From contig NC_019867.2 of assembly GCF_002234675.1 (NCBI RefSeq), positions 29,625,166 through 29,689,165 of the forward strand: a stretch of DNA of 64,000 nucleotides, written 5' to 3'. A program made the position numbers and the translations under genes. Below the pieces are notes generated by a model. It saw only the letters and a program-made list of their open reading frames with translations. It did no database searches and was not told the DNA's origin. Shown here piece after piece: positions 14,125 through 24,635 of the stretch (position 1 is the stretch's first letter; each line of letters begins with the position of its first letter). This DNA is from Oryzias latipes (lineage: Eukaryota; Chordata; Actinopteri; Beloniformes; Adrianichthyidae).

Positions 14125-14312
14125 GTAGCCACGAGGAGGCCCAAGCTAGGATCTTATTGAGCCGGTCCCAAACCCGGATAAATACAGAGGGTTGTGTCGG
14201 GAAAGGGCATTCGACGTAAAATCTTTGGCAAAGCAAATATTTGAATTACCGGTAGATGGAGGAATCTGAATCACCGTAGCGACGCTGAAGGGGAAAGTTG
14301 AAGGGGAAGAGG
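14125..14312 (+). mobile_element. SINE fragment (body and tail)
   Basis: Carries the family motifs GCCGGTCCCAAACCCGGAT, a GGGTTGTGTCGGGAAAGGGC segment and a degenerate GCGACGCTGAAGGGG tail. The tRNA-like head is missing or unrecognizable. Confidence 0.65.
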
Positions 14313-16020
14313 CTGTGCCCAGGGAGCGCACACCTACCACTAAAAATGACAAATCCTTAAGTACCTAAACACAATTTTGCTATAACTGCAGCTAGCGGCA
14401 TGTCTGTTGAATGAATATGCATGAACATTTTTCCTTCTATTAGCTCACCGAGCGATCTGGGACTGATTTTTCCACCTGTGAGCCCCATACAGGTTTGTCC
14501 ATTTTTTTTACGTGCAGACAGCCTGTATCCACCCATAAGGGCAGCTGTAACTAAGGTTTAACAGCATTATTTGAATTTGTTTGAGACTCCGGATTGAAAT
14601 CCATCACTCCCTGAATGAGGAGAACCTCTCCTCTGAAATCCAGAAGCTCAGCTTGTGTAACGATTTTTGGTGGAGAAAATAAACGGTCACACAAAGCAGA
14701 GGTTTGCTGCTGGTGCGTCTCACTGACAGCAGCTTTCATAAGGCTGGTTCACGTCATCAGGTCCAGCCACAGACGAGCAAAGAGCACGGAGGTGAAGCTC
14801 TCAGCACTGACGGGCCTGCTGGAGACACTCGGGTGTTTTCAGGCTTACACAACAGCCGGACATGATCTTTCATAAGCGTGACGGCGGAGCAGCCAAACCC
14901 AACCTGGCGGTAATTGCTGGTGCGGCTCTGCTGTCCTGTGCAGACGCCAGCATTTTTGTCTCCTCTGCCTGAGGTTTGTCACGTCCACACCCGAGTCTGT
15001 CCCACTGAGAACATCTGAAGCTCTTCAAGAGGACTACTTTTGTTCAAATGAGGCCTGTCCCGCTGTTTTTTTTCCCCCTTCAGCTCATTACTTTAGCATG
15101 TTTATTTGAAATGCATTCTCTGAGCGTGGACTGGAATGAGCCTCCATGGAGGTCGGTGTTGGAGCGGAGGCCTGAATCCTTGCATTTCAGCAGAAGCTGT
15201 GCAGTGTTCTCCATGCAGATGTGCAGACTCATCCCAACGCAGAAGCAGATTCTTCTTCAGCTTCTTTACTGCCTGCAGATCCAGCTTAATCCTCCACCAC
15301 AGACTGAAACCCATCAACAGCTTCAGTCTTTGGGTTCACCAAACTGACTCCGCCCCCTCCATACATTCTTCATAGCAGCTTTGCACATTCTTAAGTTAAG
15401 GTCGTAAAAATCGCTCCACGTGTTAGTCATTTCAAGAAGAGGAGAAAAAAAGCTACTGTAGACCTGACCTCTGACCTTCACCCGGGCTGCCATCCTGACT
15501 CCAAGTGTCAGATCTCATGTTTACAGACCTTTTAAGCCCCTCCCTGTGGAAAACACCTGCCCAGATGTGCTTCAGTCAGCTTCATCATCAGAACTCCGTG
15601 GTGCTCCTGCTATTACTAGTGTCAGCGCTCTTCAACGGAGCTCATGTGGGATGTTTTTGATCTCCTGACGTACTGTGATCGTTTGAATCCAAATGTGCCG
15701 TCACACCAGAAACCACAGGTTTCAACAGCAGGCAGTGACCCCGAATCAGTGGAACGTTAGCAATCATGAAAAACCTTTAGGCTCATCAAACTGCGTTACT
15801 ATGGAAACATGCTTTGTTTACAGACAAATGCTTAGCTTCTGCTGCTTTTCTGTTTGAATGGACGACGCAGCAGAATCCTGTTAATGCAGCTTCCATCCGT
15901 GTGTAAAAATGATCAAATGATCCAGTTTTCAAATTTTCCAAAAAGATTACAAGAAAACAAATCAAGAAGCCACATCTAGAAAAGCAGCAATCCAACCAAT
16001 TTAGCATCTAGAGCATTCTA
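14313..16020. other. Gene-free stretch
   Basis: No supported gene. 14870-15380 is moderately GC-rich with short overlapping frames on both strands, none with a domain I recognise. Confidence 0.4.
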
Positions 16021-16635
16021 GGCCGTGTCACACAGTCACTACGAACACTTTGTGCATAATGCATGAATGAATATTGATCATATGTGAATAAACATGAAAA
16101 AAGTGGGAAAAGTTGTGGTCTTTCCGTGAAATATTCACAGATGTATCACGAATGAACTACAGAAGAAGGACAAATAAGCCATCGATAGAACACATAAATT
16201 AACGTAGAACGTGAACCGTGTGTGATTATTGCACTGTTTATATGCAATTCATTAGTGATTTGTTTGTCAGTTGTGTAATAAAAACATGCTATTGCACCGT
16301 ATACACGATATAAAGGTTATATCAGTGGTACATGTGTGAAAAGTCAGCTAGATATATGTGGAACTATGGGGAAAAGCCACAAATATGCAAAAATCCCACA
16401 AATTTGGGTGAGATTTACATAATAATTGCATATAAACTACGTAAAATACGCATGCATAAATCTCAACTGACCAAAAATTTGGAACAGCTCAAAACCAAGT
16501 TAACGTAATGACTCGTCGGCCGAAACCCTGGACGGACATCTGCGCACATCGACGAACGCTAGAAACAGGTAACCCTTGTGCTATCCCAGGCACTTTAACA
16601 TTGGGAGTTGGGTCATCTAGACCCACTAGACAGAG

Positions 16636-17219
16636 TGTCATGGCCTGGCAGCTACTCCCTCCTCCCCCCTCCTTCCTGTGTGCACGCGACCAGCTGGATC
16701 CACTCACCTCATCTACACCTTCCTTCATAAGCTCCTCCTGGATCATCAGCCGGTGCCAGTTCGTTGTTCCTCCTATGGTGCATAGTCTGGTCAGCTCATG
16801 TTTGTTGTCTCAGTTTCAAAGAACCAAGCTCATGTTTTTGTCTTCGCTCTGCTTCAGGACTTTAACCTTCCGGATCCTCACCTGGTCGCAGTCCTTCCAC
16901 GTTGCAGTCACGCCGACCCTGAAACCTCCAGCCAGCCGCCTCGCCTCGCCTTGCTTCAAGCTTCGCCCACGCCATCCCAAGTAACCTCCAGCCTGCGCCT
17001 CGTCTCGTCTGGATTCAAGCCTCGCTCTCGCCGCAGTTCACCCTCGAGGAGATTCCCGCTCAAGATTTCCACCAGCCTGCTCTCGCCCTCTCTGCCTGAG
17101 GAAGGAAGCCCTGTCAATCTCACGTTCAGATTAAACCACTTAATACTTACCGTTGTGTCAAGTCTCATTCCGGGTTCCAGCATCCGGGTCATTCCTGAAC
17201 TCTCGTTCGAATCATGACA
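16636..17219 (+). repeat. 5' LTR of the chromovirus
   Basis: 584 bp, bounded by TGTCA...TGACA inverted ends. U3 appears short: a TATA-like TTCATAAG lies at about 16724-16731, and a predicted RNA start near 16755 follows by about 27 nt. The frames seen inside (M-F-V-V-S-V..., M-A-W-Q-L-L...) recur unchanged in the 3' LTR and are not genes. Confidence 0.95.
16724..16731 (+). promoter_or_regulatory. Predicted LTR TATA-like box
   Basis: TTCATAAG sits about 27-30 nt upstream of the 11-mer at 16755 that is predicted to begin the RNA. The related solo LTR at 50724-51126 has an ACTTAAGG at the equivalent distance. Inference from spacing and family comparison. Confidence 0.45.
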
Positions 17220-18227
17220 GAACGAACTGGCCAAACACCTGACCCAGCTGACCCGGAGGGACTTCGTCACGCCATTGCCTTCCAAGGTAACTTGTTGAAT
17301 CGCCAAGCTGACGCTTTGACGCAAATGTCCTCCGCCCAGCAGGAACTATTTCGCCGTCTCGACGGCATAACGCAATCGCTAATGGAACTGACCGGGCAAA
17401 CCTCTAACCTCGCCTCCGGTGCCGCTTCCACTTCTTCCGGCAACAGTGCCACTTCCGCTTCCCAGTTTTCCCCGGAAAACGTTCGTCTACAGCCGGAACC
17501 CTTTTTCGGGGATGTTTCTGCCTGTGGAGGGTTCCTACTACAGTGTGACCTGATTTTCCAACAAGCCCCCAGGTATTATCAAGCCGACCACGCTCGCATT
17601 TCTCTCATTGTAAATTCTCTCCGCAGTAAGGCGCTACAATGGGCTCAAGCATTCCTAGCCGCTCATCCTATCACGCATCTTCCCTTCGATCGCTTCCTGG
17701 GAGAATTCCGCCTCGTCTTCGACCAACCCCGAAAGCAAGAAGAAGCCACCCGGCGGTTGCTAAGTCTCAAACAAGGCAACCGCCCGGTAAGCGAACACCT
17801 CATAGACTTTCGAATTCTTGCTGTCGAGGCCGGATGGCCGGATCCCGCGCTCAAGGGAATTTTTTACCAGTCTTTGAGTGAACGCATTAAAGATCACCTT
17901 TGTACCCAGCCTGAAACGGACACTTTTGAGGAGCTCGTCACGGCCGCTCTAAGGTCAGACCTCCGCCTCCGGGAACGCCAAACGGAGCAGAAAAGTAAGC
18001 AGCCGTCGACTCATGTCAATCCTGTTCGCCCCTTACCTCTGGTAGCTCCTGCTAACCCTGCTTCACCTTCGGTTAGACTCGATGAACCCATGCAAATTGG
18101 TCACTCCAAGCTCTCTTTCGAAGAGAGAAAGAAACGTCGGGACGAGGGATTATGTTTTTACTGTGGGCAGGCGGGTCATCAGGTCTCACAGTGCGCGGTT
18201 CGTTTAAACCCCCGAACCCCCCGTTAA
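17214..18227 (+). CDS. Gag polyprotein of the chromovirus
   Basis: 337 residues. The first ATG lies in the last six bases of the 5' LTR, so the coding sequence runs through the primer site. A downstream ATG could be used instead. Residues about 85-250 form a retrotransposon capsid-type helical region (motifs [15 protein letters not shown] and [20 protein letters not shown], typical of fish gypsy Gag). A CCHC zinc knuckle is at residues 314-327 (C-x2-C-x4-H-x4-C). Gag forms the virus-like particle and binds the RNA. The frame ends with TAA at 18225-18227, overlapping pol in the -1 frame. Open throughout. Confidence 0.9.
   Translation: MTERTGQTPDPADPEGLRHAIAFQGNLLNRQADALTQMSSAQQELFRRLDGITQSLMELTGQTSNLASGAASTSSGNSATSASQFSPENVRLQPEPFFGDVSACGGFLLQCDLIFQQAPRYYQADHARISLIVNSLRSKALQWAQAFLAAHPITHLPFDRFLGEFRLVFDQPRKQEEATRRLLSLKQGNRPVSEHLIDFRILAVEAGWPDPALKGIFYQSLSERIKDHLCTQPETDTFEELVTAALRSDLRLRERQTEQKSKQPSTHVNPVRPLPLVAPANPASPSVRLDEPMQIGHSKLSFEERKKRRDEGLCFYCGQAGHQVSQCAVRLNPRTPR
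17220..17231 (+). other. Primer binding site, self-priming type
   Basis: The 11 nt AACGAACTGGC (17221-17231) directly after the LTR are the exact reverse complement of GCCAGTTCGTT at 16755-16765, close to the predicted RNA 5' end. I see no good match to a tRNA 3' end here. In the Tf1/sushi group, minus-strand synthesis is primed by the folded 5' end of the RNA itself, and this arrangement fits. The site overlaps the first gag codons. Confidence 0.65.
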
Positions 18228-18293
18228 ATGACAGGTCACGGGGGGGTATGCCAGAAACTTCTCATGTTCCCAAGTTTCTTTATGTTCCTGTCA
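18203..18293 (+). promoter_or_regulatory. Predicted -1 ribosomal frameshift signal with three-stem pseudoknot
   Basis: Heptamer T TTA AAC at 18203-18209 is in the gag frame (codons at 18204 and 18207). After a 7-nt spacer, CCCCCCGT (18217-18224) pairs with ACGGGGGG (18238-18245), enclosing a 13-nt loop that contains the gag stop. Within that loop TGACAGG (18229-18235) can pair with CCTGTCA (18287-18293). Between them AGAAACTT (18253-18260) pairs with AAGTTTCT (18272-18279). Slipping -1 enters the pol frame (pol codons start at positions equal to 2 mod 3). All pairings are perfect on paper; folding is inferred. Confidence 0.75.
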
Positions 18294-21200
18294 AAATCTG
18301 CAACCAAAGCAAAATTCTGGAAACTAAAGCACTTATTGACTCAGGGGCGGAACACAGTTTAATGGATCTAAGTCTCGTTCAAGAACTCTCTCTCCCTGTC
18401 GAGGTTCTCGATAACGCTGTTAATGCAGCCGGGTTGGGGGGTAAACAACTGTCACGCATCACCAGACGCACCGGTCCGGTTCTCGTTATCACCTCCGGTA
18501 ACCATCGGGAGTACCATCACTTTTTCATCACCCAATGTCCTCAGACACCTTTAATTCTCGGGTTTTCTTGGCTCCAAAAGCACAACCCTAGCTTAGATTG
18601 GGGATCCTCCCGCGTCACCAACTGGAGCACCTTCTGTATGGCTAATTGCCTGCAGTCTGCCGTACCCCACACCAAGTTACCTGACCCTGGGTCTAGTAAG
18701 GAAATCGATCTTTCGAACGTACCCACCTGTTACCATGACCTTCGTTCCGTTTTCTGCAAATCCAGGGCTAGTGCCTTACCTCCACATCGTCCTTACGATT
18801 GCACCATCGAATTGCTCAATGGGGCTCCTCTCCCTAAGAGCAAATTGTACAACCTTTCTGGTCCGGAGAAGAGCTCCATGGAGGCTTACATTCAGGAGGC
18901 GCTATCCCTTGGTCACATCCGTCCTTCTTCTTCACCGGTCGCTGCTGGTTTCTTCTTTGTGGAGAAGAAGGATAAAACGTTGCGTCCTTGTATTGACTTT
19001 AGAGAATTGAACCAGATCACAGTTAAAGATAAGTACTCACTACCGTTACTAGAGTCGGTTTTCAATTCGGTTCAGCAAGCTAAGTTTTTCACCAAGCTTG
19101 ATCTCAGGAATGCTTATCACCTGGTACGCATGCGCGAAGGTGATGAGTGGAAAACAGCGTTTAACACCCCGCTGGGCCACTTTGAGTATCTCGTCATGCC
19201 TTTTGGCCTCACCAACGCTCCTGCTGTGTTCCAGCGTTTGGTGAATGACGTTCTTAGGGATTTTCTGAACCGATTTGTATTCGTGTATCTCGACGATATT
19301 CTGGTTTTTTCAGCCGACGAGTCTCAACACGAACACCACGTCCGTCTTGTCCTAGAACGTCTTCTCGCTAACCAGTTGTTCGTCAAGGCTGAGAAGTGTG
19401 CCTTTCATGTTTCTTCTGTCCCCTTCTTGGGTTATATCATTGAGGCTGGGAATATTCGCCCCGACCCCGCCAAAATCGAGGCCGTCGTGCAGTGGGAAAC
19501 ACCCCAATCACGTAAAAAACTTCAACAGTTCCTAGGGTTCTCTAATTTCTACCGCCGCTTCATTCGGGACTATAGTTCTATTGCTGCTCCCCTCACGCAG
19601 CTTACCTCCACCAATCGCCCCTTCATCTGGGACTCTGCCGCTGATGCCGCTTTCAAGCGGCTCAAGACCCTGTTCGTGTCCGCCCCCATTCTCATTCAAC
19701 CCGATGTGTCCAAACAATTCATAGTGGAAGTCGATGCCTCAGACTCTGGAGTGGGGGCTGTGTTATCCCAGCGCGAGGACAGTTCGGGAAAGCTCAAACC
19801 ATGTGCTTTCTTTTCACGCAAATTGAGCCCTACCGAGCAAAATTACGATGTGGGCAATCGCGAATTGCTAGCAATCAAGCTCGCGCTGGAAGAATGGCGC
19901 CACTGGCTGGAGGGGGCGGAACAACAATTCATCATCTGGACCGACCACAAGAACTTGGCTTACCTACGCAGTGCTAAACGGCTTAACTCTCGCCAGGCCA
20001 GATGGTGTTTATTTTTCGACCGTTTCAACTTTGTCATCTCTTACCGTCCGGGCAGCCGTAATGTCAAGCCGGATGCCTTGTCTCGCAAATACTCCACCAC
20101 TGAAACCCGCACTGACTCTACCATTCTGCCAACGTCATGTTTCATAGGAAATCTCACTTGGGAGATCGAAAACAAAGTGCAGCAGGCTCAGAGTGAGATC
20201 CCCGCCGGTGTCACCAGCCCTCCGGGCACTCTCTATGTTCCAGACTCCCTCAGGTCCGACGTCCTCGCCTGGGGTCATACCTCACGTATCGCCTGCCACG
20301 GAGGGGTTTATCGCACCAGTCGTCTGCTCAAGCGACGTTTTTTCTGGCCTACCTTGGAACGCGATGTTAAAGAGTACATTGCGGCCTGCAGCACGTGTGC
20401 CCGTTCCAAGACCTCCAACAGACCTCCCTCGGGACTTCTGCATCCCCTGCCAGTCCCTAGCCGTCCCTGGTCCCACATAGCGGTGGACTTTATCACGGGA
20501 CTTCCACCTTCACAGGGCCATACTGTCATACTAACCGTCATAGACAGATTCTCCAAAGCTGCCCAGTTTATTCCTCTCCCTCAACTTCCCACAGCCACGG
20601 AGACCGCCGACACCCTCGTCAACCACGTCTTCCGACATCATGGGATCCCTTGTGACATCGTGTCAGATCGTGGCCCCCAGTTTACTTCCCAAGTTTGGAA
20701 AGCATTCTGCTCCGCCCTGGGGGCCACGGTCAGTTTGACTTCAGGGTACCATCCTCAGGCTAACGGCCAAGCGGAGCGGGCAAACCAAGAGCTAGAGGCC
20801 GCCCTCAGATGCTTGGCAGCTCAGAACCATGCTGACTGGTCCAAGTATCTGATTTGGGCGGAATATGCCCATAATTCCCACACCTCTACAGCCACGGGAC
20901 GGTCACCTTTTGAAGCCTCGCTGGGCTACTCACCCCCCTTGTTTCCTTCCCAGGAATTGGATCTGGCGGTTCCCTCTGTCCAGCTCCACCTACAGCGCTG
21001 TCAGGAGATCTGGCTGCAGACCAAGGCCGCTCTCGTCCGCACCGCTGAGAACAACCGCCAGATTGCCAACTGTCACAGGGGGGTGAGTCCCGAATACCAA
21101 CCGGGTCAAAAGGTGTGGCTGTCCTCCCGCAATGTCCCTCTCCAGGCGTCCTCTCGCAAGCTGTCGCCCAAGTTCATTGGACCATATACTATCGACCGGG

Positions 21201-21547
21201 TCATCAATCCGACCTGTGTTCGACTTCGTCTGCCGGCGGCTCTGCAAATACACCCCACATTCCATGTGTCACAGATCAAGCCTGTTTCCGAGAGCCCTTT
21301 GTGCCCGCCGTCCACTTCCCCGCCGCCCGCCCGTACCATCGATGGGGCCCCCGCCTTCACTGTCTCCAAGATCTTGGACGTTCGGCGTCGGGGTCGCGGG
21401 GTCCAGTTTTTGGTGGATTGGGAAGGGTATGGTCCGGAGGAACGCTCGTGGATCTCGCGTTCGCTCATCCTGGACCATACCCTCATCGACGACTTCTATG
21501 CTGCCCATCCTGATCGTCGCCCTGGACCGCCTGGTGGCGGTCGTTGA
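18209..21547 (+). CDS. Pol polyprotein: protease, RT, RNase H, integrase, chromodomain
   Basis: The pol frame is open from 18152 and would be entered near 18209 by -1 frameshifting. Counting residues from 18152: protease DSGA at 63-66; reverse transcriptase with catalytic YLDD at 379-382; RNase H (VEVDASDSG, then [21 protein letters not shown]); integrase with an H-C zinc region ([19 protein letters not shown]-x2-C in [10 protein letters not shown]) and catalytic D779, D839, E875 (last spacing D-x35-E). A GPY/F-type module with [10 protein letters not shown] and FHVSQIKPV follows, and a chromodomain at about 1068-1120 ([25 protein letters not shown]). The chromodomain presumably targets integration to modified chromatin. 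No stop codon or frameshift was seen and every catalytic residue is present. Confidence 0.95.
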   Translation, partial: PPNPPLNDRSRGGMPETSHVPKFLYVPVKICNQSKILETKALIDSGAEHSLMDLSLVQELSLPVEVLDNAVNAAGLGGKQLSRITRRTGPVLVITSGNHREYHHFFITQCPQTPLILGFSWLQKHNPSLDWGSSRVTNWSTFCMANCLQSAVPHTKLPDPGSSKEIDLSNVPTCYHDLRSVFCKSRASALPPHRPYDCTIELLNGAPLPKSKLYNLSGPEKSSMEAYIQEALSLGHIRPSSSPVAAGFFFVEKKDKTLRPCIDFRELNQITVKDKYSLPLLESVFNSVQQAKFFTKLDLRNAYHLVRMREGDEWKTAFNTPLGHFEYLVMPFGLTNAPAVFQRLVNDVLRDFLNRFVFVYLDDILVFSADESQHEHHVRLVLERLLANQLFVKAEKCAFHVSSVPFLGYIIEAGNIRPDPAKIEAVVQWETPQSRKKLQQFLGFSNFYRRFIRDYSSIAAPLTQLTSTNRPFIWDSAADAAFKRLKTLFVSAPILIQPDVSKQFIVEVDASDSGVGAVLSQREDSSGKLKPCAFFSRKLSPTEQNYDVGNRELLAIKLALEEWRHWLEGAEQQFIIWTDHKNLAYLRSAKRLNSRQARWCLFFDRFNFVISYRPGSRNVKPDALSRKYSTTETRTDSTILPTSCFIGNLTWEIENKVQQAQSEIPAGVTSPPGTLYVPDSLRSDVLAWGHTSRIACHGGVYRTSRLLKRRFFWPTLERDVKEYIAACSTCARSKTSNRPPSGLLHPLPVPSRPWSHIAVDFITGLPPSQGHTVILTVIDRFSKAAQFIPLPQLPTATETADTLVNHVFRHHGIPCDIVSDRGPQFTSQVWKAFCSALGATVSLTSGYHPQANGQAERANQELEAALRCLAAQNHADWSKYLIWAEYAHNSHTSTATGRSPFEASLGYSPPLFPSQELDLAVPSVQLHLQRCQEIWLQTKAALVRTAENNRQIANCHRGVSPEYQPGQKVWLSSRNVPLQASSRKLSPKFIGPYTIDRVINPTCVRLRLPAALQIHPTFHVSQIKPVSESPLCPPSTSPPPARTIDGAPAFTVSKILDVRRRGRGVQFLVDWEGYGPEERSWISRSLILDHTLIDDFYAAHPDRRPGPPGGGR

Positions 21548-21555
21548 GGGGGGGG
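21546..21555 (+). other. Polypurine tract
   Basis: GAGGGGGGGG precedes the 3' LTR (21559) by three bases. In LTR elements such a purine run resists RNase H and primes plus-strand DNA. The pol stop codon (TGA at 21545-21547) overlaps it. Confidence 0.8.
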
Positions 21556-21558
21556 TAC

Positions 21559-22142
21559 TGTCATGGCCTGGCAGCTACTCCCTCCTCCCCCCTCCTTCCT
21601 GTGTGCACGCGACCAGCTGGATCCACTCACCTCATCTACACCTTCCTTCATAAGCTCCTCCTGGATCATCAGCCGGTGCCAGTTCGTTGTTCCTCCTATG
21701 GTGCATAGTCTGGTCAGCTCATGTTTGTTGTCTCAGTTTCAAAGAACCAAGCTCATGTTTTTGTCTTCGCTCTGCTTCAGGACTTTAACCTTCCGGATCC
21801 TCACCTGGTCGCAGTCCTTCCACGTTGCAGTCACGCCGACCCTGAAACCTCCAGCCAGCCGCCTCGCCTCGCCTTGCTTCAAGCTTCGCCCACGCCATCC
21901 CAAGTAACCTCCAGCCTGCGCCTCGTCTCGTCTGGATTCAAGCCTCGCTCTCGCCGCAGTTCACCCTCGAGGAGATTCCCGCTCAAGATTTCCACCAGCC
22001 TGCTCTCGCCCTCTCTGCCTGAGGAAGGAAGCCCTGTCAATCTCACGTTCAGATTAAACCACTTAATACTTACCGTTGTGTCAAGTCTCATTCCGGGTTC
22101 CAGCATCCGGGTCATTCCTGAACTCTCGTTCGAATCATGACA
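21559..22142 (+). repeat. 3' LTR of the chromovirus
   Basis: 584 bp, same length as the 5' LTR and, as far as I can read, the same sequence. It is followed by the target duplication CAGAG at 22143-22147. Confidence 0.95.
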
Positions 22143-22385
22143 CAGAGCTCTGAACCTTTTTTCTTCAATGATTTGTGATCTTCACTGGTGTCCATGGATT
22201 ACATGAAATCTTTCCACCTTTATCCACCTTTGTCATGGTAGGGAGAACACGTCAATGTAAGGGTGGGGTCATCTAAGATAGCACAACGGCTAAGAATGAT
22301 GTAGATCACGCATGGATCACGCAAGACTGACATTTCATACATGGAAAATGCACAAAATGTACGTAGTGGCTGTGTGTGGTGCATT

Positions 22386-23660
22386 GTCAGAGCACCTTTC
22401 TCTGGCATAACTCAGTCACAGTTCAGTGTCTTATACAGAGGATGTAAAAATTTGGAACAGTCTTCCTTCCTCTTTCAAAGAACTTTCACAAAGTCGGTTA
22501 AAAGAAACTCTAAAAAGGTTTCTTCTTAATAATGCTACTTTTCCATACGGCATGTCTTTTTAGTTTGATATAAGTATGTAAGTGCATGAATTGAATATGT
22601 AGTGATTTTATATGTATTGTTTTTACTAAACTGTATTGTTTTTTAAGCTCATAGAGTCATTATGGCGGTTGCCACATGTTAAGCCCCTTGTGGGTTTTTG
22701 TGGGATGTGATTATCCAGCATTGTTGTATATTTCACTTTTATTTACTTTTTTTTGATAAGTGATAAATGAAAAAAATATTCTCCTCTTTTTTTTAACTTT
22801 ATACGGTAATGTTGCTGCTTTTTGGTTTCAAAAAAAGGTTCTTGAAGAACAATGCAAGTGGCTTTTTGCCTTTATTCTAAAATTCAACTTGCACTCGTTT
22901 GTGATTTTTAAATTTCATGCTTTCTCTGTTTATTTTTTGACAAAGTGCTTTTAAAGTGTTCAAAATAAAAACATTTATGACTCACTGTTCATATTCATAA
23001 CCACTTAAACTGAGAGCTGTAATTCTTAACGCACAGCTGGATTTGAGGGTTTCCTTCAGCTCAGAGGCATCAAGGGTTTAATGATCCTAATTTCCCGCCT
23101 GGGGAGTTTCTTTGCTACATTTCAGTTCTGCGGGTGATTACCAGTCTCTGCAGCATTGTCTGGTGGCTGGGGTGGGGCGCTTTCATGGGACGGTATGACT
23201 CCTGCGTGCAGGAGGCCCCGCAGGTATCTAGGCCTCATTATGGAGTTCTGAAAGGAGCTGGGATCAGACCCACACCTGCTTCTCATTGTCGAGCAGCGGC
23301 CACCTCGTATACCTCAACCCAGGCTTGCCTTTGATCTTCACACAAATGCAGTTTAAAGCTGCCCGTTTTCTGGAGATCACGTTTTCTTCCAGTCATGAAA
23401 GAATCGGTTAAAACCTGAACACATGCAGCTGCTGCGTGGCGACATGCAGATGATCACGTAGAAATTGAGGAGCTGGAGTTTCTGCTGCAGACCTGAACCT
23501 GCTGAGACCCGGTTCAGCATCGCGCTTCCTGCACGTCCGATGGTGCTCAGTCCCACGTCCCTCCATCAGGGTAACTAACTATTTACAAGCAACGTCTAAT
23601 AACTAAACTCCATTGTCTAGTCCAGCTTTAGCCACTGTCACTGGGGTTGCTGGAATAATA
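22386..23660. other. Gene-free stretch
   Basis: AT-rich sequence with no exon I can support. 22540-22720 has the general look of a retroposon 3' region (AAGCCCCTTGTGGG), not classified. Confidence 0.35.
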
Positions 23661-24410
23661 TTGCCTTTTTAGAGATCTTGAATGATCTCTAAATCCCAAT
23701 GATCCCTGTTCATTGGGATCAAACCTGAGCATGACTGAATTTTGAACTTCCCAATTGCTAAAATCCTAAGTGTCATTCCCCAAACCAGTCCATCAGCTGC
23801 TTTAACTTGATTTTTAAAAACATCACTCTTTGGTCTAAACCGAAAACACAATTTGCAGTTAACACATAGTTTGCAAAACTCTGAGTCTACTCTTTGCTGA
23901 ATACAGGACAAATTCTCGCTCTTAAAGCACGTTTGGCATTCACAGAACATGCAAAAAGTTAACACAAAGAGGCAGAACTCAAACTGGGTTCCAACACGGC
24001 AGTCACTATTCATGCACAACTGATGAAAACCGAAGACACTTTGTTGCAAATCAACTGCAGTGAATTTGGGACAGTTCTGGAACAACTGAGAGGCTTTTCA
24101 AAGATGGATTACAGAGCAAGACCTGAACCTGCACCAAGACCTGAACCTGCACCAAGACCTGAACCTGCACCAAGACCTGGACCTGCACTAAGACCTGGAC
24201 CTGCACCAAGACCTGGACCCAGACTAAGGACAAGAATTCTGATGAGATTCAGGCTTTTGACCGTATGTTGGTTTATGGAATGACCATGAGGAACGAGGGG
24301 TCAAAAGGTCAATCCTCAACTCAGCAGGTTTAAGTGGTTAATTGGCATAATTCATATGAAAATTCAACAAGAAAATGGTAAAGAAGATTTTGTTGTTCTC
24401 TGGGGAAATG
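23661..24410. other. Unclassified repeat-like region
   Basis: A 138-codon open frame on the minus strand (24085-23669) is rich in Cys and Phe and shows no domain I recognise. I would not call it a gene. It adjoins the minisatellite at 24117. Confidence 0.35.
24117..24232. repeat. 18-bp minisatellite
   Basis: About six tandem copies of an 18-bp unit (ACCAAGACCTGAACCTGC), drifting to GGACCTGC in the later units. Because 18 is a multiple of 3, all frames stay open; the PEPAPR-type translation is a consequence of the repeat. Confidence 0.9.
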
Positions 24411-24635
24411 TCAGTTTTCACAACAGTCTGCTCATCAGACAGTAGTTCAACACAAATCCCCAATTTGTATTAGCTTCCTTCCACTTTGTTCTCCATTCCT
24501 TGACCCAATGAATGAAGGTTTTCTGCTTGACATTGAAAGGTTTACAAGAGACAACCATAGACTCAAGAAAACCTGTTGCAGGCCATGGACGCGCCTTGTG
24601 ATGACTATTCAATTGAATCAGTTAGTGCAAAAGGG

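Larger units (their letters stand above)
16636..22142 (+). mobile_element. Complete Ty3/gypsy chromovirus (Tf1/sushi type)
   Basis: A 5,507-bp LTR retrotransposon. It has 584-bp direct LTRs starting TGTCATGG and ending CATGACA, and a perfect 5-bp target duplication CAGAG (16631-16635 and 22143-22147). Gag has a CCHC knuckle; pol has protease, RT, RNase H, integrase and a C-terminal chromodomain, and a polypurine tract precedes the 3' LTR. I saw no difference between the two LTRs while reading, and both main ORFs are open, so the insertion looks recent and possibly competent. The chromodomain and the self-priming signal place it with vertebrate Tf1/sushi chromoviruses rather than with envelope-bearing retroviruses; no env gene is present. 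Confidence 0.95.
16570..22292 (+). mobile_element. MITE copy 2, interrupted by the gypsy element
   Basis: Left half 16570-16635 begins TA|ACCCTTGTGCTATC; right half 22143-22292 ends GATAGCACAACGGC|TA. The two halves together match the uninterrupted copy at 29459-29658. The break is exactly at the gypsy target site, with CAGAG duplicated on both sides. Confidence 0.88.
16021..22385. mobile_element. TIR-bearing DNA element split by nested insertions
   Basis: 16025-16070 (CACACAGTCACTACG, then TTTGTGCAT) is matched in inverted orientation at 22335-22380 (reverse complement: CACACAGCCACTACG, TTTTGTGCAT), about 80% identical. After removing the inserted MITE and gypsy element the host element would be about 640 bp. 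A third, related left end lies at about 35010-35170 in lox intron 5. No transposase is present, so it is non-autonomous. I could not define a target duplication. Confidence 0.55.

Noticed and set aside
16798..17217. 139-residue gene
   Set aside because: It lies within the 5' LTR and recurs unchanged at 21721-22140 in the 3' LTR.
23669..24085. 138-residue Cys-rich minus-strand protein
   Set aside because: No domain, no splice context and no ATG in good context; surrounded by repeats.
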